Shown: positions 9,002 through 17,491, numbered from the stretch's first letter. The stretch: 49,417 bases of DNA from JBGSTR01 sp963707135 (GCA_963707135.1 CAVPOY010000036.1:1-49417), one strand, 5' to 3'. The notes: generated by a model from the letters alone, not told the origin. Numbers and translations: made by a program.

Positions 9002-9562
9002 CTACCGCTTGATTCTGGAAATTTTTGTTCCCTCGATGCTGACGCCCGCCATCAATCCTTGTTGGCTGAAAATGAACGCATAGGCATCATCCTTGAGCGA
9101 GGATGTCGAAAGATTCTTCGCGACCCCTTCGTCAACCACGACGACTGTCGGACCGACGCCGACTTCCCAGCCCTTCGTCTCTTCGACATAACGAACGGCC
9201 TTGTCCGTCATCAAGAACACGGCGTATCCATAGGATTGAGCACCTGCTTGCAGACCCCAGGATCCGGTGACGGAGTTGTAATAATCGACGACCTTCGAGC
9301 CCTTTATCATCTCGCCTTCGCCATAACTGCCACCGAACACGAGGCCAGCCTTGACGATATTCGGGAATACGAGCACTGCCTTGGCGGTGCGCGAAAGGGT
9401 CTCGGCAAGAGGCTCGGTCTTGTAGAGTGTCTGCAGCGCCTGCCGGGAATCCTTGTCCAAATCCTCGGCGGTTGCTGCGCTTGCCTGATTCATGACGCTC
9501 ACCGCGACGATTGCCGCGGCCGCAAGAATGATTGGTCGGATGTGAATGCGCATGTTGTACAT
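9002..9562 (-). CDS. SYLF-domain (Ysc84/DUF500) lipid-binding protein, exported
   Basis: 186 residues. Residues 1 to about 30 are a signal peptide ending ASA-AT, so the protein is predicted periplasmic. The mature part (LYKTEPLAETLSRTAKAVLVFP, GLVFGGSYGEGEM, SWGLQAGAQSYGYAVF, GPTVVVVDEG) is the SYLF domain, known to bind phosphoinositides in eukaryotic homologues; bacterial exported versions have no settled role. ATG 9562 was chosen because GGAAG lies about eight bases upstream; ATG 9553 is a possible alternative. It is a single gene on the minus strand. Confidence 0.9.
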   Translation of the reverse strand: MYNMRIHIRPIILAAAAIVAVSVMNQASAATAEDLDKDSRQALQTLYKTEPLAETLSRTAKAVLVFPNIVKAGLVFGGSYGEGEMIKGSKVVDYYNSVTGSWGLQAGAQSYGYAVFLMTDKAVRYVEETKGWEVGVGPTVVVVDEGVAKNLSTSSLKDDAYAFIFSQQGLMAGVSIEGTKISRIKR

Positions 9563-10030
9563 GTTCGTGCTTCCAGGCTGTGAGTTCGTGACAATCTCGA
9601 CTGGCGAATGGCCAATTGAGCATCTAGATTTCGGCGCCGTCCCTTCTTCCACCCCCGGACCTTCCGTTGCGGCAGCGTACAGGGCGAGCAGTGTTGCGAG
9701 AGGCTGGACTACTCACGCGTAAACGCCAGAATCGATGAGAAGGCTAGCCGCAGACGCGTGCTTAGTCTGTACGTTAACGTACGAAGAGGTCTGCTCGGCC
9801 CAAGGCCCAAAAAAGATATCCGCAAAGGCCATAACGCAGGAATTCCGCCTCGGACGCCGCTTGTCACCTGTTGGGTGGCCGGCCATCCAAACCAGCCTGG
9901 CTCTGCCCAAGCTGTCAGACCGGGCACGTGCAAAGGCGACCGTCCGGCCTTTTGCTCACGCTGGGGCGCTCTTCTCCTGCGGGACATGCCCCGGGAGCAC
10001 GTTCGCCGATTGCCTGCGGACTGCGGCGGG
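9563..10030. other. Intergenic region with a 14-bp perfect palindrome
   Basis: 468 bases without a convincing gene, upstream of both the minus-strand SYLF gene and the plus-strand DUF2934 gene. At 9769-9782 there is the perfect palindrome GTACGTTAACGTAC, a plausible operator or recognition site, though no protein can be named. The rest has no codon pattern I trust. Confidence 0.35.
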
Positions 10031-10189
10031 ATGGCCACCCCTGCCGCGCCCATGCTGGGCAGGACACCTGTCGATGCGACCCTGCAGATCGGCAAGCGCG
10101 CCTATGAGCTCTATGAGCAGCATGGCCACCGCGAAGGCCACTCGGATCAGGACTGGCTCCAGGCGGCGCGCGAGATTCGGAATGATTAG
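10031..10189 (+). CDS. DUF2934 family small protein
   Basis: 52 residues if started at ATG 10031. The end (IGKRAYELYEQHGHREGH, then DQDWLQAAREI) matches the DUF2934 motif, a short conserved segment of about 40 residues found in small proteobacterial proteins of unknown function. The frame is open further upstream but without family sequence. There is a GGCGGG just before the ATG, too close for an ideal ribosome site, so the start is uncertain. Confidence 0.65.
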   Translation: MATPAAPMLGRTPVDATLQIGKRAYELYEQHGHREGHSDQDWLQAAREIRND

Positions 10190-10363
10190 AACGCAAGCTC
10201 CTATCCGTCATGGGGCGAATGCACCCTCTAGCCGCGCCCGAGGCCGAGCCCGACGGCGGCAGGCGTCGGGCCGCGACCTATCTAATCGAGCACCCATGTC
10301 GTATGCTGAAATTGTCACCCCCACGAGCGGGGCCATCTTCGGTTCCCCGAGGAGTCTCGTCCC

Positions 10364-10639
10364 ATGAAAACCACGATCTGCTTACTCGTACTCTCCGTCG
10401 TCGCCCTGGCGGGCTGCGGCACCACCACGGGGGAGCGCACCGGCAGCGGTGCCCTTATCGGGGCCGGAACTGGCGCGGCCATCGGGTCCGTCAGCGGCAA
10501 CGCGGGCAAGGGCGCCCTGATCGGCGCCGGTGCCGGTGCCCTCGGCGGCTACCTCTACGATCAGGACAAGAAGAAACAGGAGCAGAACTACTACTACGAC
10601 CAGAACGGGAATCGGCGGACGCAGTACTACCAACAGTAA
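10364..10639 (+). CDS. Glycine-zipper lipoprotein
   Basis: 91 residues. The N-terminal signal ends in the lipobox LAGC (cysteine at residue 18), so the protein should be lipidated and membrane-anchored. It is followed by two glycine-zipper hairpins (GALIGAGTGAAIGSVSG and GALIGAGAGALGGYL), then a Lys/Gln/Tyr-rich tail ending RRTQYYQQ. Proteins of this build are common outer-membrane or periplasmic stress-type lipoproteins (glycine-zipper 2TM/YMGG-like). An in-frame ATG at 10364 follows a GAGGAGT site. The precise role is unknown. Confidence 0.85.
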   Translation: MKTTICLLVLSVVALAGCGTTTGERTGSGALIGAGTGAAIGSVSGNAGKGALIGAGAGALGGYLYDQDKKKQEQNYYYDQNGNRRTQYYQQ

Positions 10640-10989
10640 GCCCCCTGGCGGGACTCCCGGCGCGCCCCGCGCGCTGTGGGTGGGGAGTTCGACGCCCGTG
10701 GGTGGGCTAACGTCGCGGTAGGCGGCGGGAGCGCTCGCGGCAAGACGGACCAGAGCCATCGGCTTCGCGGCCCGCTGACAAGCCGGCGAAAGCGCCTCCG
10801 GCGTTCCGCCCAAGCCGGCGAAGGCCGGAGGACAGCGCTTGCGCCCGCGCGCGGATCGCCAGGTCGGGACGAATCGACCCCCGCCGGGGTGGGCGTCACG
10901 CACAAGCCCCCGGTGTTCCCCGCGGCCGGCGACTGGATCAGCATCGAGATCGAACGCACGGGCCCTTTGACCAACCCGGAGGAAGCGGC
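10640..10989. other. Intergenic region, no supported gene
   Basis: 350 bases. Several frames are open because of the high GC content, but none resembles a known family. CGGAGGAAGC at 10978-10987 serves as the ribosome site for the lipase gene that starts at 10990. Confidence 0.4.
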
Positions 10990-11868
10990 ATGACGCGTCG
11001 GCGCAGTCGGTGGTCGCTAGCCCTATGCTGCGCGGTCGGGCTGGTGTTTGCCGGCCCCGCTAGCGCCGGGCGGATTCTGATGCTGGTGCACGGCTACCTC
11101 GGAGATGCTGCTTCCTGGCAGCAGAGTGGAGTTCTGCCGGTGTTGGAGCAAGCCGGCTGGAAACTCGCCGGCACCTGGCAGTCGACCCGGTCCGGGGTGC
11201 GCCTGGAGCCGGTCCGGCCACCCGCGGGGGAATTCGCGGTCTACATTGTCGACCTGCCCTCCACCGCGCCGCTCATGGAACAGGCGCGCCTTCTCGGCGG
11301 GATGCTGGCCGCGATCGCCCACCGGCAGCCGACGGACACGGTCGATCTGATCGGGCATTCGGCCGGCGGCGTCGTAGCCCGGCTCGCACTGGTAAACTAC
11401 GGCGCGGGAACGGTCACCCGGCTGATCACCATCGCCGCCCCCCACCTCGGCACCGAGCGGGCCTCGGAAGCGCTGGATGCGACCGACGACAGCGGGCTGT
11501 TCGGCGGGATCAAGCGCTGGTTCGTAAAGCGCAAGGTGGGAGACGACCTTTATCGCACCGTGCAGTCTTCGCGCGGGGTCCTCGCCGACCTCTCCCCGCC
11601 GGTGCCCGGCAACCTGTTGTACTGGCTCAACGGTCGCCAGCACCCTGCCATCGTTTACGTCGCAGTGGTTCGCGGCGCCGCATACGGGCTGCCGGGCGAC
11701 CAGGTCGTGCCCGCATACAGCCAGGACCTCCGTCGGGTGCCGGCTCTGAATGGCCGCGCCACTATCCGGGTGGTGGCCGGCGGTCACGAGCTCCGCCGGC
11801 AGGACGGGCTGCTGCTGTCGGAACTGGTGGCCAGACCCGCCAACGCCACGGCCGCCGCGTCGAAGTGA
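10990..11868 (+). CDS. Secreted alpha/beta-hydrolase (lipase/esterase type)
   Basis: 292 residues. A signal peptide of about 26 residues ends PASA-G. The mature protein starts with ILMLVHGYLGDAASW, where HG is the oxyanion-hole region, and has the nucleophile elbow GHSAGG with Ser at about residue 124. The Asp in PGDQVVP and the His in AGGHELRRQ are likely to complete the triad. The closest recognisable group is the PGAP1-like/triacylglycerol lipase branch. The substrate is unknown. The start has the strong site GGAGGAAG. It is predicted to act in the periplasm or outside the cell. Confidence 0.85.
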   Translation: MTRRRSRWSLALCCAVGLVFAGPASAGRILMLVHGYLGDAASWQQSGVLPVLEQAGWKLAGTWQSTRSGVRLEPVRPPAGEFAVYIVDLPSTAPLMEQARLLGGMLAAIAHRQPTDTVDLIGHSAGGVVARLALVNYGAGTVTRLITIAAPHLGTERASEALDATDDSGLFGGIKRWFVKRKVGDDLYRTVQSSRGVLADLSPPVPGNLLYWLNGRQHPAIVYVAVVRGAAYGLPGDQVVPAYSQDLRRVPALNGRATIRVVAGGHELRRQDGLLLSELVARPANATAAASK

Positions 11869-11931
11869 TGCGGCAGGACGGTGTGCGGCCGCGACGCCCG
11901 CGCTATTTCGTGCTAGACAACATGGGTACAG

Positions 11932-12043
11932 GATGCAGCTCCGGGTCGGCGAAGAAATGATCAACGATTGCCGCCAGCGGACACCCATGATCCTAACCGC
12001 GAAACATTCATTACAGCCGCGCATCCGATGGGTTGACACCTAG
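11932..12043 (+). pseudogene. Transglutaminase-like gene relic, N-terminal piece
   Basis: The frame reads MQLRVGEEMINDCRQRTPMI then LTAKHSLQPRIRW and stops. The first 22 residues align with the start of the intact transglutaminase at 31527 (MKIRIGYELIYDCPQPTPMI). The match ends where the sequence degenerates just before the hemolysin III gene. Together with the C-terminal piece at 12720-12815 it indicates an old gene whose middle has been replaced or deleted. Confidence 0.7.
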
Positions 12044-12076
12044 CCAAGGTCCAAAGGACGTCTGGAGTAGGCCCCG

Positions 12077-12691
12077 TTGTACGCTGGGGAGCGCTTCAAC
12101 AGCATCTCGCACCTGGTCGGCGCGGCACTCGCGCTGGTCGGTGTCGCCGTGCTCGTGACCTTCGCCGGAATGCAGGGTGGGGCGCTGCGGATCGTCAGCT
12201 TCAGCGTATACGGCGCCACCCTCTTCCTGCTTTATGTCTTCTCGACCCTTTATCACAGTCTGCGGGGCTCGGCGAAACGGGTCTTTCAGGTACTCGACCA
12301 TGACGCGATCTATCTGTTGATCGCCGGCACCTATACCCCGTTCAGCCTCCTGGTGCTGCAGGGGTGGACCGGCTGGTGGATGTTCGGTGCCATTTGGACC
12401 CTGGCCGGTATCGGCATTCTCACCGACAGCCTTCCCCAGAAAGGCCGGCGTATCCTCCCGGTGGTCCTTTATCTCACGATGGGGTGGCTCATCCTCCTCG
12501 CCCTTGACCCGCTGGTCGCCACCCTATCCCGGGCGGGTCTCCTTGGGCTCGTCGCGGGCGGGCTCTTCTACACCTTTGGTGTAATCTTCTACGCCCTCGA
12601 CAGCCGCTTCCCCTGGGCGCACGGCGTTTGGCACCTGTTCGTGTTAGCGGGCAGCATCAGCCACTATCTGACCATCCTGATTTATCTCTAA
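12077..12691 (+). CDS. Hemolysin III / PAQR family membrane protein
   Basis: 204 residues with seven predicted membrane helices. Family marks: GERFNSISHLVG at the N-terminus, FSTLYHSLRG (His in helix 2), LDHDAIYLLIAGTYTPF, and GVWHLFVLAGSISHY near the end. The conserved Ser/His/Asp residues suggest the metal-dependent hydrolase fold of PAQR proteins; the bacterial function is not settled despite the historical name. The start appears to be TTG 12077, since the family begins right at MY-GERFNS and a GGAG lies upstream at 12063-12066. The gene sits exactly between two halves of a decayed transglutaminase gene. Confidence 0.9.
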   Translation: MYAGERFNSISHLVGAALALVGVAVLVTFAGMQGGALRIVSFSVYGATLFLLYVFSTLYHSLRGSAKRVFQVLDHDAIYLLIAGTYTPFSLLVLQGWTGWWMFGAIWTLAGIGILTDSLPQKGRRILPVVLYLTMGWLILLALDPLVATLSRAGLLGLVAGGLFYTFGVIFYALDSRFPWAHGVWHLFVLAGSISHYLTILIYL

Positions 12692-12719
12692 GCGGAAGGG
12701 AACAGTCTGCGTCGCGCCC

Positions 12720-12815
12720 TGGTTCAAGGCCCACCTGTGCGGGCGCTGGCATACCTTCGACCCGCGCGATAACGTACCGCGCATCGGGCGCATCGTGATC
12801 GCGCCCCGGAGGATG
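12720..12815 (+). pseudogene. Transglutaminase-like gene relic, C-terminal piece
   Basis: The frame reads WFKAHLCGRWHTFDPRDNVP then RIGRIVIAPR. It matches the intact transglutaminase at 31527-32339 in the segment WFEAYLDGHWHTFDARNNTP-RIGRVLIAR. No start or catalytic cysteine region is present. It lies 28 bases after the hemolysin III stop, the counterpart of the N-terminal relic on the other side. Confidence 0.7.
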
Positions 12816-13036
12816 AGTGGATCTGGTGCATCAGCGAGGGCTGATAACGGTTGGAAGGCGGCGCATGGCGCCACACTCTGCACGGCGCCGGCAGCACGTT
12901 ACCTCGGGTATCTAAAGCTGATTGTCATTTCGTGGCCGGGCAGCCGGGATTGCTATGTGCGGCAGCATACCCAGGACCGGGGTCACTGTACTAAGATCTC
13001 GGGCGAAGGGGAGTCTCCTCGAAGGAGGGTCGTGAA

Positions 13037-13766
13037 GTGTCACCGACGCCCACACCGCAACAAAACCATCTACTAGGCGGCCCTGCCGGCAGAAGTCCAG
13101 GATCGCATCGTCCCCTACCTCGAGCTGGCACCCATGCCGTTGGGCAAGGTCCTGTATGAGTCAGGAGATACCTTGCGCCACGTCTATTTTCCAACCGACT
13201 CCATAATCTCCCTGCTCTACGTCATGGAAAGCGGCGCATCGGCGGAGATCTCGGTGGTGGGCAACGAGGGGCTGGTCGGCATCGCGCTGTTCATGGGCGG
13301 CGAGAGCACCACCGGTCGGGCGATCGTGCAGAGCGCCGGTCACGCCTACCGGCTGCTGGGGAAACGCTTCAAGGACGAGGTCGAGCGCCACGGCGAGCTG
13401 CTGCACCTCATGCTGCGCTACACTCAGGCACTGCTCACCCAGATGGCCCAGACGGCGGTCTGCAACCGTCACCACACGATCGACCAGCAGTTGTGCCGCT
13501 GGCTCCTGCTCTCCCTGGACCGGCTAGCGGGCAACCAACTGACCATGACCCAGGAACTGATCGCCAACATGCTCGGGGTGCGCCGCGAAGGCGTTACCGA
13601 AGCCGCTGGCCGCCTGCACAAGCACGGCGTCATCGAATACCGCCGTGGACATATCACGGTGCTGAACCGACCCAGACTCGAAGAGCTGTGTTGCGAGTGT
13701 TACGCCGTCGTCAAGAAGGAGACCGATCGCCTCCTTCCCTACACCCCCCAGCGCCCGGTCCGTTGA
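13037..13766 (+). pseudogene. Crp/Fnr family regulator with a one-base frameshift near the N-terminus
   Basis: The protein has a cyclic-nucleotide-binding-type sensory domain (VYFPTDSIISLLYVMESGAS, VVGNEGLVGIALFMGGEST) and a C-terminal winged helix-turn-helix (TQELIANMLGVRREGVTEAAG). It is closely related to the gene at 17813-18544. From GTG 13037, which has the excellent ribosome site GAAGGAGGG at 13021-13029, the frame reads SPTPTPQQNHLL. One extra G at about 13076 then shifts the phase; the family sequence AALPAEVQ continues in the next frame. If the base is a sequencing error, the gene is intact (242 residues). If real, only an N-truncated product from ATG 13134 is possible. Confidence 0.82.
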
Positions 13767-14149
13767 GGTCCCGAACGCTGCCTTAAGCGCCCTAGCGGTG
13801 CCGGATGTCGTCCAGAGACGGGCGCCAGCCGCGTCGCCCGGCAAACAGACCATGGCGCGTCTGTTCATCGAGCTCGTAGATTCTCTGTTTTTCGTTTGAC
13901 GTTATTGCGCGAGCGTGCCGAGCCCGAAAAAAAAGCCGCGCTATGTACGGTAGCGCCCATACCCAGCTCCCGGCCCGGTCTATATTTTAGGCAGGACGGA
14001 GAGAAAGCGTCTCGGCGCAAGAGGTCTCCCTCGTTGAGTTCGCAGCAGGCGTTCCGTTCAGTGGGCGTCGGTGCAGTGGTTATCGCTTGCAGCTGCGATC
14101 GAGGGGTCTGAAGAATCATTTGACTATCAACAACTGGCAGGTGAAACAA
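13767..14149. other. Intergenic region before the small-protein cassette
   Basis: 383 bases. No gene supported. A run of eight A residues occurs at 13928-13935 and an AT-rich TCTATATTTTAGG patch at 13979-13991, which could be part of a promoter for the CsbD gene; no matching -35 was found. Confidence 0.35.
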
Positions 14150-14359
14150 ATGAACTGGAATCAAGTGCAGGGTAACTGGAAGCAATTTATGGGCAAGGCG
14201 AAGGACAAATGGGGCGATCTGACCGATGACGAGCTAACGCAGATCGCCGGCAAACGCGACGCCCTTCTCGGCTTGGTCCAGACGAAGTACGGGATCGCGC
14301 AGGAGGAGGCCGAACAGCAGATCAAGGATTGGGAGAAGGCCCATGAGGTCCAGGATTAG
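14150..14359 (+). CDS. CsbD family stress protein
   Basis: 69 residues: MNWNQVQGNWKQFMGKAKDK, then WGDLTDDELTQIAGKRD and the KYGIAQEEAEQQIKDW ending. This is a textbook CsbD/UPF0337 protein. Members are small, helical, cytoplasmic and often strongly induced by general stress; the mechanism is unknown. ATG 14150 is preceded by AGGTGA. It is the first of a run of very small proteins on the same strand. Confidence 0.92.
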   Translation: MNWNQVQGNWKQFMGKAKDKWGDLTDDELTQIAGKRDALLGLVQTKYGIAQEEAEQQIKDWEKAHEVQD

Positions 14360-14479
14360 AAGTGGGCCCACTTCTGATCGTCGGTCGTGCTTCGCGATTC
14401 TTGCTGAGACGCGAGGTGCGGTAATGCCGCCCCCCAAGCGGGCGGCACCTTCAGTACAGACGAGCAAACGAGACATCCC

Positions 14480-14635
14480 ATGAACATCGAGTTATCCAAT
14501 GCCGTCGTAACACCGGCCATCGCCCTCTTGGCTGGCATACTCATTCTGGTTGCGCCCAGATTCCTGAATTACGTTGTGGCCGTGTATCTGATCGTCGTCG
14601 GCATCGTTGGGCTCATTCCGCTGTTGCAGCGTTAG
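14480..14635 (+). CDS. DUF3096 small membrane protein
   Basis: 51 residues: a short polar start (MNIELSNAVVTPA) and then two hydrophobic helices (IALLAGILILVAPRFLNYVV and AVYLIVVGIVGLIPLL) ending LQR. The APRFLNYVVAVYLI pattern is typical of DUF3096, a family of tiny inner-membrane proteins. The function is unknown. It lies 120 bases after the CsbD gene, same strand. Confidence 0.85.
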   Translation: MNIELSNAVVTPAIALLAGILILVAPRFLNYVVAVYLIVVGIVGLIPLLQR

Positions 14636-14807
14636 CGTGTCGCGGCGGTTACGATCGGCCCAGCCCTGAATGCTGGAATGAGCGCGTTGCATGTGAATGC
14701 CGGAGATCGCCGGAGATCGTTCGATAGCTGCAAGAGGTGCCGTAAGGGAAGCCGGCAGCCATAGCGCAGGAGGCGTTTGACCTACTGGTTGTAACGGGAG
14801 AAAGAGC

Positions 14808-14966
14808 ATGACACTCGGCACAATCCTACTCATCGTCCTAATCCTGTTCTTGGTCGGGGCGCTGCCAACCTGGTCGCATAGTCGTTCCTGGGGTTATGCC
14901 CCCAGCGGGGTGATCGGGCTGGTGCTGGTCGTCCTACTGATCCTGGTCCTATTGGGCCGGATCTGA
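14808..14966 (+). CDS. DUF3309 small membrane protein
   Basis: 52 residues: MTLGTILLIVLILFLVGALP, then TWSHSRSWGYAPSG and a second helix (VIGLVLVVLLILVLLGRI). The ALPTW...SWGY.PSG loop between two helices is the DUF3309 signature. A GGGAG ribosome site lies upstream at 14796-14800. The function is unknown; it is often found near CsbD-type and entericidin-type genes, as here. Confidence 0.88.
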   Translation: MTLGTILLIVLILFLVGALPTWSHSRSWGYAPSGVIGLVLVVLLILVLLGRI

Positions 14967-15158
14967 CCGAAGAGCGAGAAGGGGGCTTTCGCAGAACGTC
15001 CTGTGCCTGATGGCGGAGCTCGCCGCAGGTGTCCAGGGCAAAGACGACGACGCCCGCGGCGGCAGGTGGCTTCGGGGTCCATCGTCGGCTTGTGGGCGCC
15101 GCGCACTTTCCCCGGTGCTCGGCGGGCCTCATTTAATTGGTAGCAAGAGGAAATTGAG

Positions 15159-15302
15159 ATGAAAAGATTCATAGCGCTGTTGGTACTGGCGTCGATCGCT
15201 GGGTTGATCGGCTGTAACACGATTGAAGGAGCCGGCAAGGATATCGAACGCGGCGGCGAGGCCGTGAGCGAGACGGCGAAAGACGTCAAGCGTGACATGT
15301 GA
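15159..15302 (+). CDS. Entericidin A/B-like small lipoprotein
   Basis: 47 residues: signal MKRFIALLVLASIAGLIG with lipobox cysteine at residue 19, then CNTIEGAGKDIERGGEAVSE and a short Lys/Asp-rich end. This matches the entericidin A/B family of small lipoproteins, first described as an antidote/toxin pair in enterobacteria; the role in other bacteria is unclear. The ribosome site AAGAGGAAA lies just upstream. Only one member is present, not a tandem pair. Confidence 0.9.
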   Translation: MKRFIALLVLASIAGLIGCNTIEGAGKDIERGGEAVSETAKDVKRDM

Positions 15303-15642
15303 CCATCCGCACCAGTGCGAGAAGCGGTAGTCGCATGTTACCCATGGGTTTTGCTGCCGGTTCGGGTGTATTGACAGTCAAAGCGCCGCGACCTTCGCGA
15401 AGGAAAGCCGATCAAGTGGCGGAGTCTTTGCGCGGTTAGGCCGCAAGCACCCGATTGCTAGCAGCAGGTTCCGTGGAGGGCACGTGCGCTTTCCTGGCAT
15501 AGAGGAAACCCGGGCGGCAGAAGTAGGAGCGGATTCGGTTTTGACGCCGTATGCGTACCAGGGGGAAACGGCCTCCCCACGAAGGTCAGGTAGCGACGTG
15601 GCGTGGCACCGGAATAATCCTCCGTTCGAGAAGGAGCAATCG
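15303..15642. other. Leader region of the cfa-like gene
   Basis: 340 bases. The frame of the following gene is open back to 15484, but the sequence from 15484 to 15642 does not look like family protein, so it is treated as untranslated. GAAGGAG at 15629-15635 is the ribosome site for ATG 15643. No other feature recognised. Confidence 0.4.
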
Positions 15643-16803
15643 ATGGGTCTTTCTAGCCAACCCGAATCGCCGGCGCTCTATGACCGGATACTGCGGCGGA
15701 TTCAGAAACATTTTGCCGATCGGGTCGAGGTTCCTTTTGAGATTCGGTTGTGGGGCGATCGCGCCTACCGCTTTGGAGAAGGCGAACCTGCGGTTGATAT
15801 CATGGTCCGCGATCGCAATGGCCTGGCGGCCCTCGGTCGGTTGGATGAGCTGAGCATCTGCGAGGCCTATATGGCGGGCAGCCTGGACGTTGTGGGAGAT
15901 ATGCTGCAGTTCGTCGGTCTGCGGGGAGCGTTGCGCGACAGCCACCCATTGGACTATCTGTGGCGTCGCATTGCACCCTGGCTCATCGGGCGGTCGACCG
16001 CCAACCGGCAGGCGATCGAGACGCACTACGAATTCGACAATGACTTTTATCTCAAATTTCTCGACGCGAGCCGGTGCTATTCGCAGGCGGTGTTCGAGCG
16101 CGATGACGAGGCACTGGAAACGGCCCAGTGCCGCAAGCTGAACTTTGCCGTCGAGGCCTGCGGTCTGGAGCGCGGGGATCGCGTCCTCGATGTTGGCGGC
16201 GGCTGGGGCAGTTTCACCGAACATGCGGGCCGGCGCGGTATCCAGGTCACCGCCCTGACGATTTCCGACCAGTCGGAACAGTTCCTGAAGGACTTGATTC
16301 AGCGCCTCCAGCTTCCCGCCCGGGTGCTGAATCGGGATTTTCTGTTGTACGACTCGCGTGAGCCCTATGACGCCATCGTCATCCTCGGGGTGATGGAGCA
16401 TCTGCCCGATTATCCCGCCGTGCTGAGGCGACTCCAGCGATTGCTGAAGCCGGGTGGACGGGTCTATCTCGACGCCAGTGCTTTCCGGGAAAAGTACGTG
16501 AAGCCCACCTTCGTCTCGCGCTATATCTTTCCCGGCGACCATTCCTACTTCTGCCTGCACGATTTCCTCGCCGCGGCGGCCAAGACGCCGCTGGACGTGC
16601 TGGCGGTCTACAACGACCGTCACAGCTACTACCTCACGTGCAAGGCCTGGGCCGAGAATCTAGAAGCCGCGCGGGATGAAATCATCCGCCGCTGGGGCGA
16701 GGCGCTCTACCGGCGATTCCGGCTCTATCTCTGGGGATCGGCTTTCGCCTTTCTCAATCGAGGCTTGGAGGCCTACCGGGTGGTCCTGGAAAGACCTCGG
16801 TAG
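15643..16803 (+). CDS. cfa: Cyclopropane-fatty-acyl-phospholipid synthase-like methyltransferase
   Basis: 386 residues. The N-terminal part (about 1-140) is the lipid-binding region of the CFA synthase family (EAYMAGSLDVVGDMLQFVGL); a SAM-dependent methyltransferase domain follows. NRQAIETHYEFDNDFYLKFL and the SAM loop VLDVGGGWGSF (from about residue 181) are clear, as is VMEHLPDYPAVLRRLQRLLKPGG. CFA synthases add a methylene bridge to unsaturated acyl chains of membrane lipids, usually in stationary phase or acid stress. It is shorter and more divergent than classic Cfa, so another lipid substrate is possible. It sits within the small stress-protein cassette. Confidence 0.87.
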   Translation: MGLSSQPESPALYDRILRRIQKHFADRVEVPFEIRLWGDRAYRFGEGEPAVDIMVRDRNGLAALGRLDELSICEAYMAGSLDVVGDMLQFVGLRGALRDSHPLDYLWRRIAPWLIGRSTANRQAIETHYEFDNDFYLKFLDASRCYSQAVFERDDEALETAQCRKLNFAVEACGLERGDRVLDVGGGWGSFTEHAGRRGIQVTALTISDQSEQFLKDLIQRLQLPARVLNRDFLLYDSREPYDAIVILGVMEHLPDYPAVLRRLQRLLKPGGRVYLDASAFREKYVKPTFVSRYIFPGDHSYFCLHDFLAAAAKTPLDVLAVYNDRHSYYLTCKAWAENLEAARDEIIRRWGEALYRRFRLYLWGSAFAFLNRGLEAYRVVLERPR

Positions 16804-17093
16804 GCATGACCGTGCTGAGGTCCACATCGATCGCAAGCTCGGCGACGACTGCTGTGAGGGCCCGCGGCGGCCTACCCAGAACGTCCTGCGATCAGAAGTA
16901 AGCCGGGGGCCAGCCTGTGATACACAGCGTGACCCCCGGACTTCGGTTGCCAACTCTTCGCTACCGCGCCTTCTGCGACGTCATGACACGTGCCCTACGG
17001 TTAACTGGGCTTGGCGCCGCTTAGCGGCGCGTCGGCGCCATTGGCATGACCCATTATGGCGCACGTCAGGTACGCTCCAAGGTTGCTCAGAGC

Positions 17094-17491
17094 TCAGTAG
17101 TTAGACCACCCTTGGCGGCCACCCATCATGCGCGGATCGCCTTGGGGCCCGCCCATCATGCCGCGACCACCCTGAGGCTCGCCCATCATGCCCGGACCAC
17201 CCCGGGGCCCGCCCATCATGCCCGGACCACCCTGGGGCCCGCCCATCATGCCCGGACCACCCTGGGGCCCACCCATCATGCCAGGACCACCCTGGGCCCG
17301 CCCATCATGCCGCGATCGCCCCGGGGCCCGCCCATCATGCCGCGATCGCCCCAGGGATCACTCATCATGCCCGGACCACCCTGGGGGCCACCCGTCATCG
17401 GCCCTCCTGGCGCAGCTGCTTCTTGTGCCGTTACGATCGGGGCAGACAGGCTGCAGGCAACGATTGCAGCGGCGAGTATTGAGGTTTTCAT
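17094..17491 (-). pseudogene. Exported Met/Gly/Pro-rich decapeptide-repeat protein, frameshifted in one repeat
   Basis: On the minus strand a signal peptide (MKTSILAAAIVACSLSAPIV-TAQ) leads into a mature part made almost wholly of a ten-residue repeat, consensus GMMGGPQGGP, about nine units, ending GRQGWSNY. The ribosome site AGGAAAG is well placed for ATG 17491. The coding repeats are 30 bp, but the unit at 17281-17309 has 29 bp (one G missing in CCTGGGCCC versus CCTGGGGCCC), which shifts the frame; with that base restored one 132-residue protein results. The loss could be slippage, phase variation or base-calling error. The function is unknown; paired methionines could bind copper, which is speculation. 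Confidence 0.75.
17122..17399. repeat. 30-bp tandem repeat array (one 29-bp unit)
   Basis: The core CCCATCATG recurs starting at 17122, 17152, 17182, 17212, 17242, 17272, then 17301, 17331, 17361 (CTCATCATG) and 17391 (CCCGTCATC). Spacing is exactly 30 bases except one step of 29. Between cores is a variant of CCCGGACCACCCTGGGGCCCG. The array is coding (minus strand), with no spacers, so it is not a CRISPR. Confidence 0.95.

Noticed and set aside
14150..15302. Toxin-antitoxin pair of entericidin type
   Set aside because: Only one entericidin-like gene is present; the others are CsbD, DUF3096 and DUF3309, which are not known toxins or antitoxins.
17122..17399. CRISPR array
   Set aside because: The repeats are head-to-tail with no unique spacers and encode protein decapeptides.
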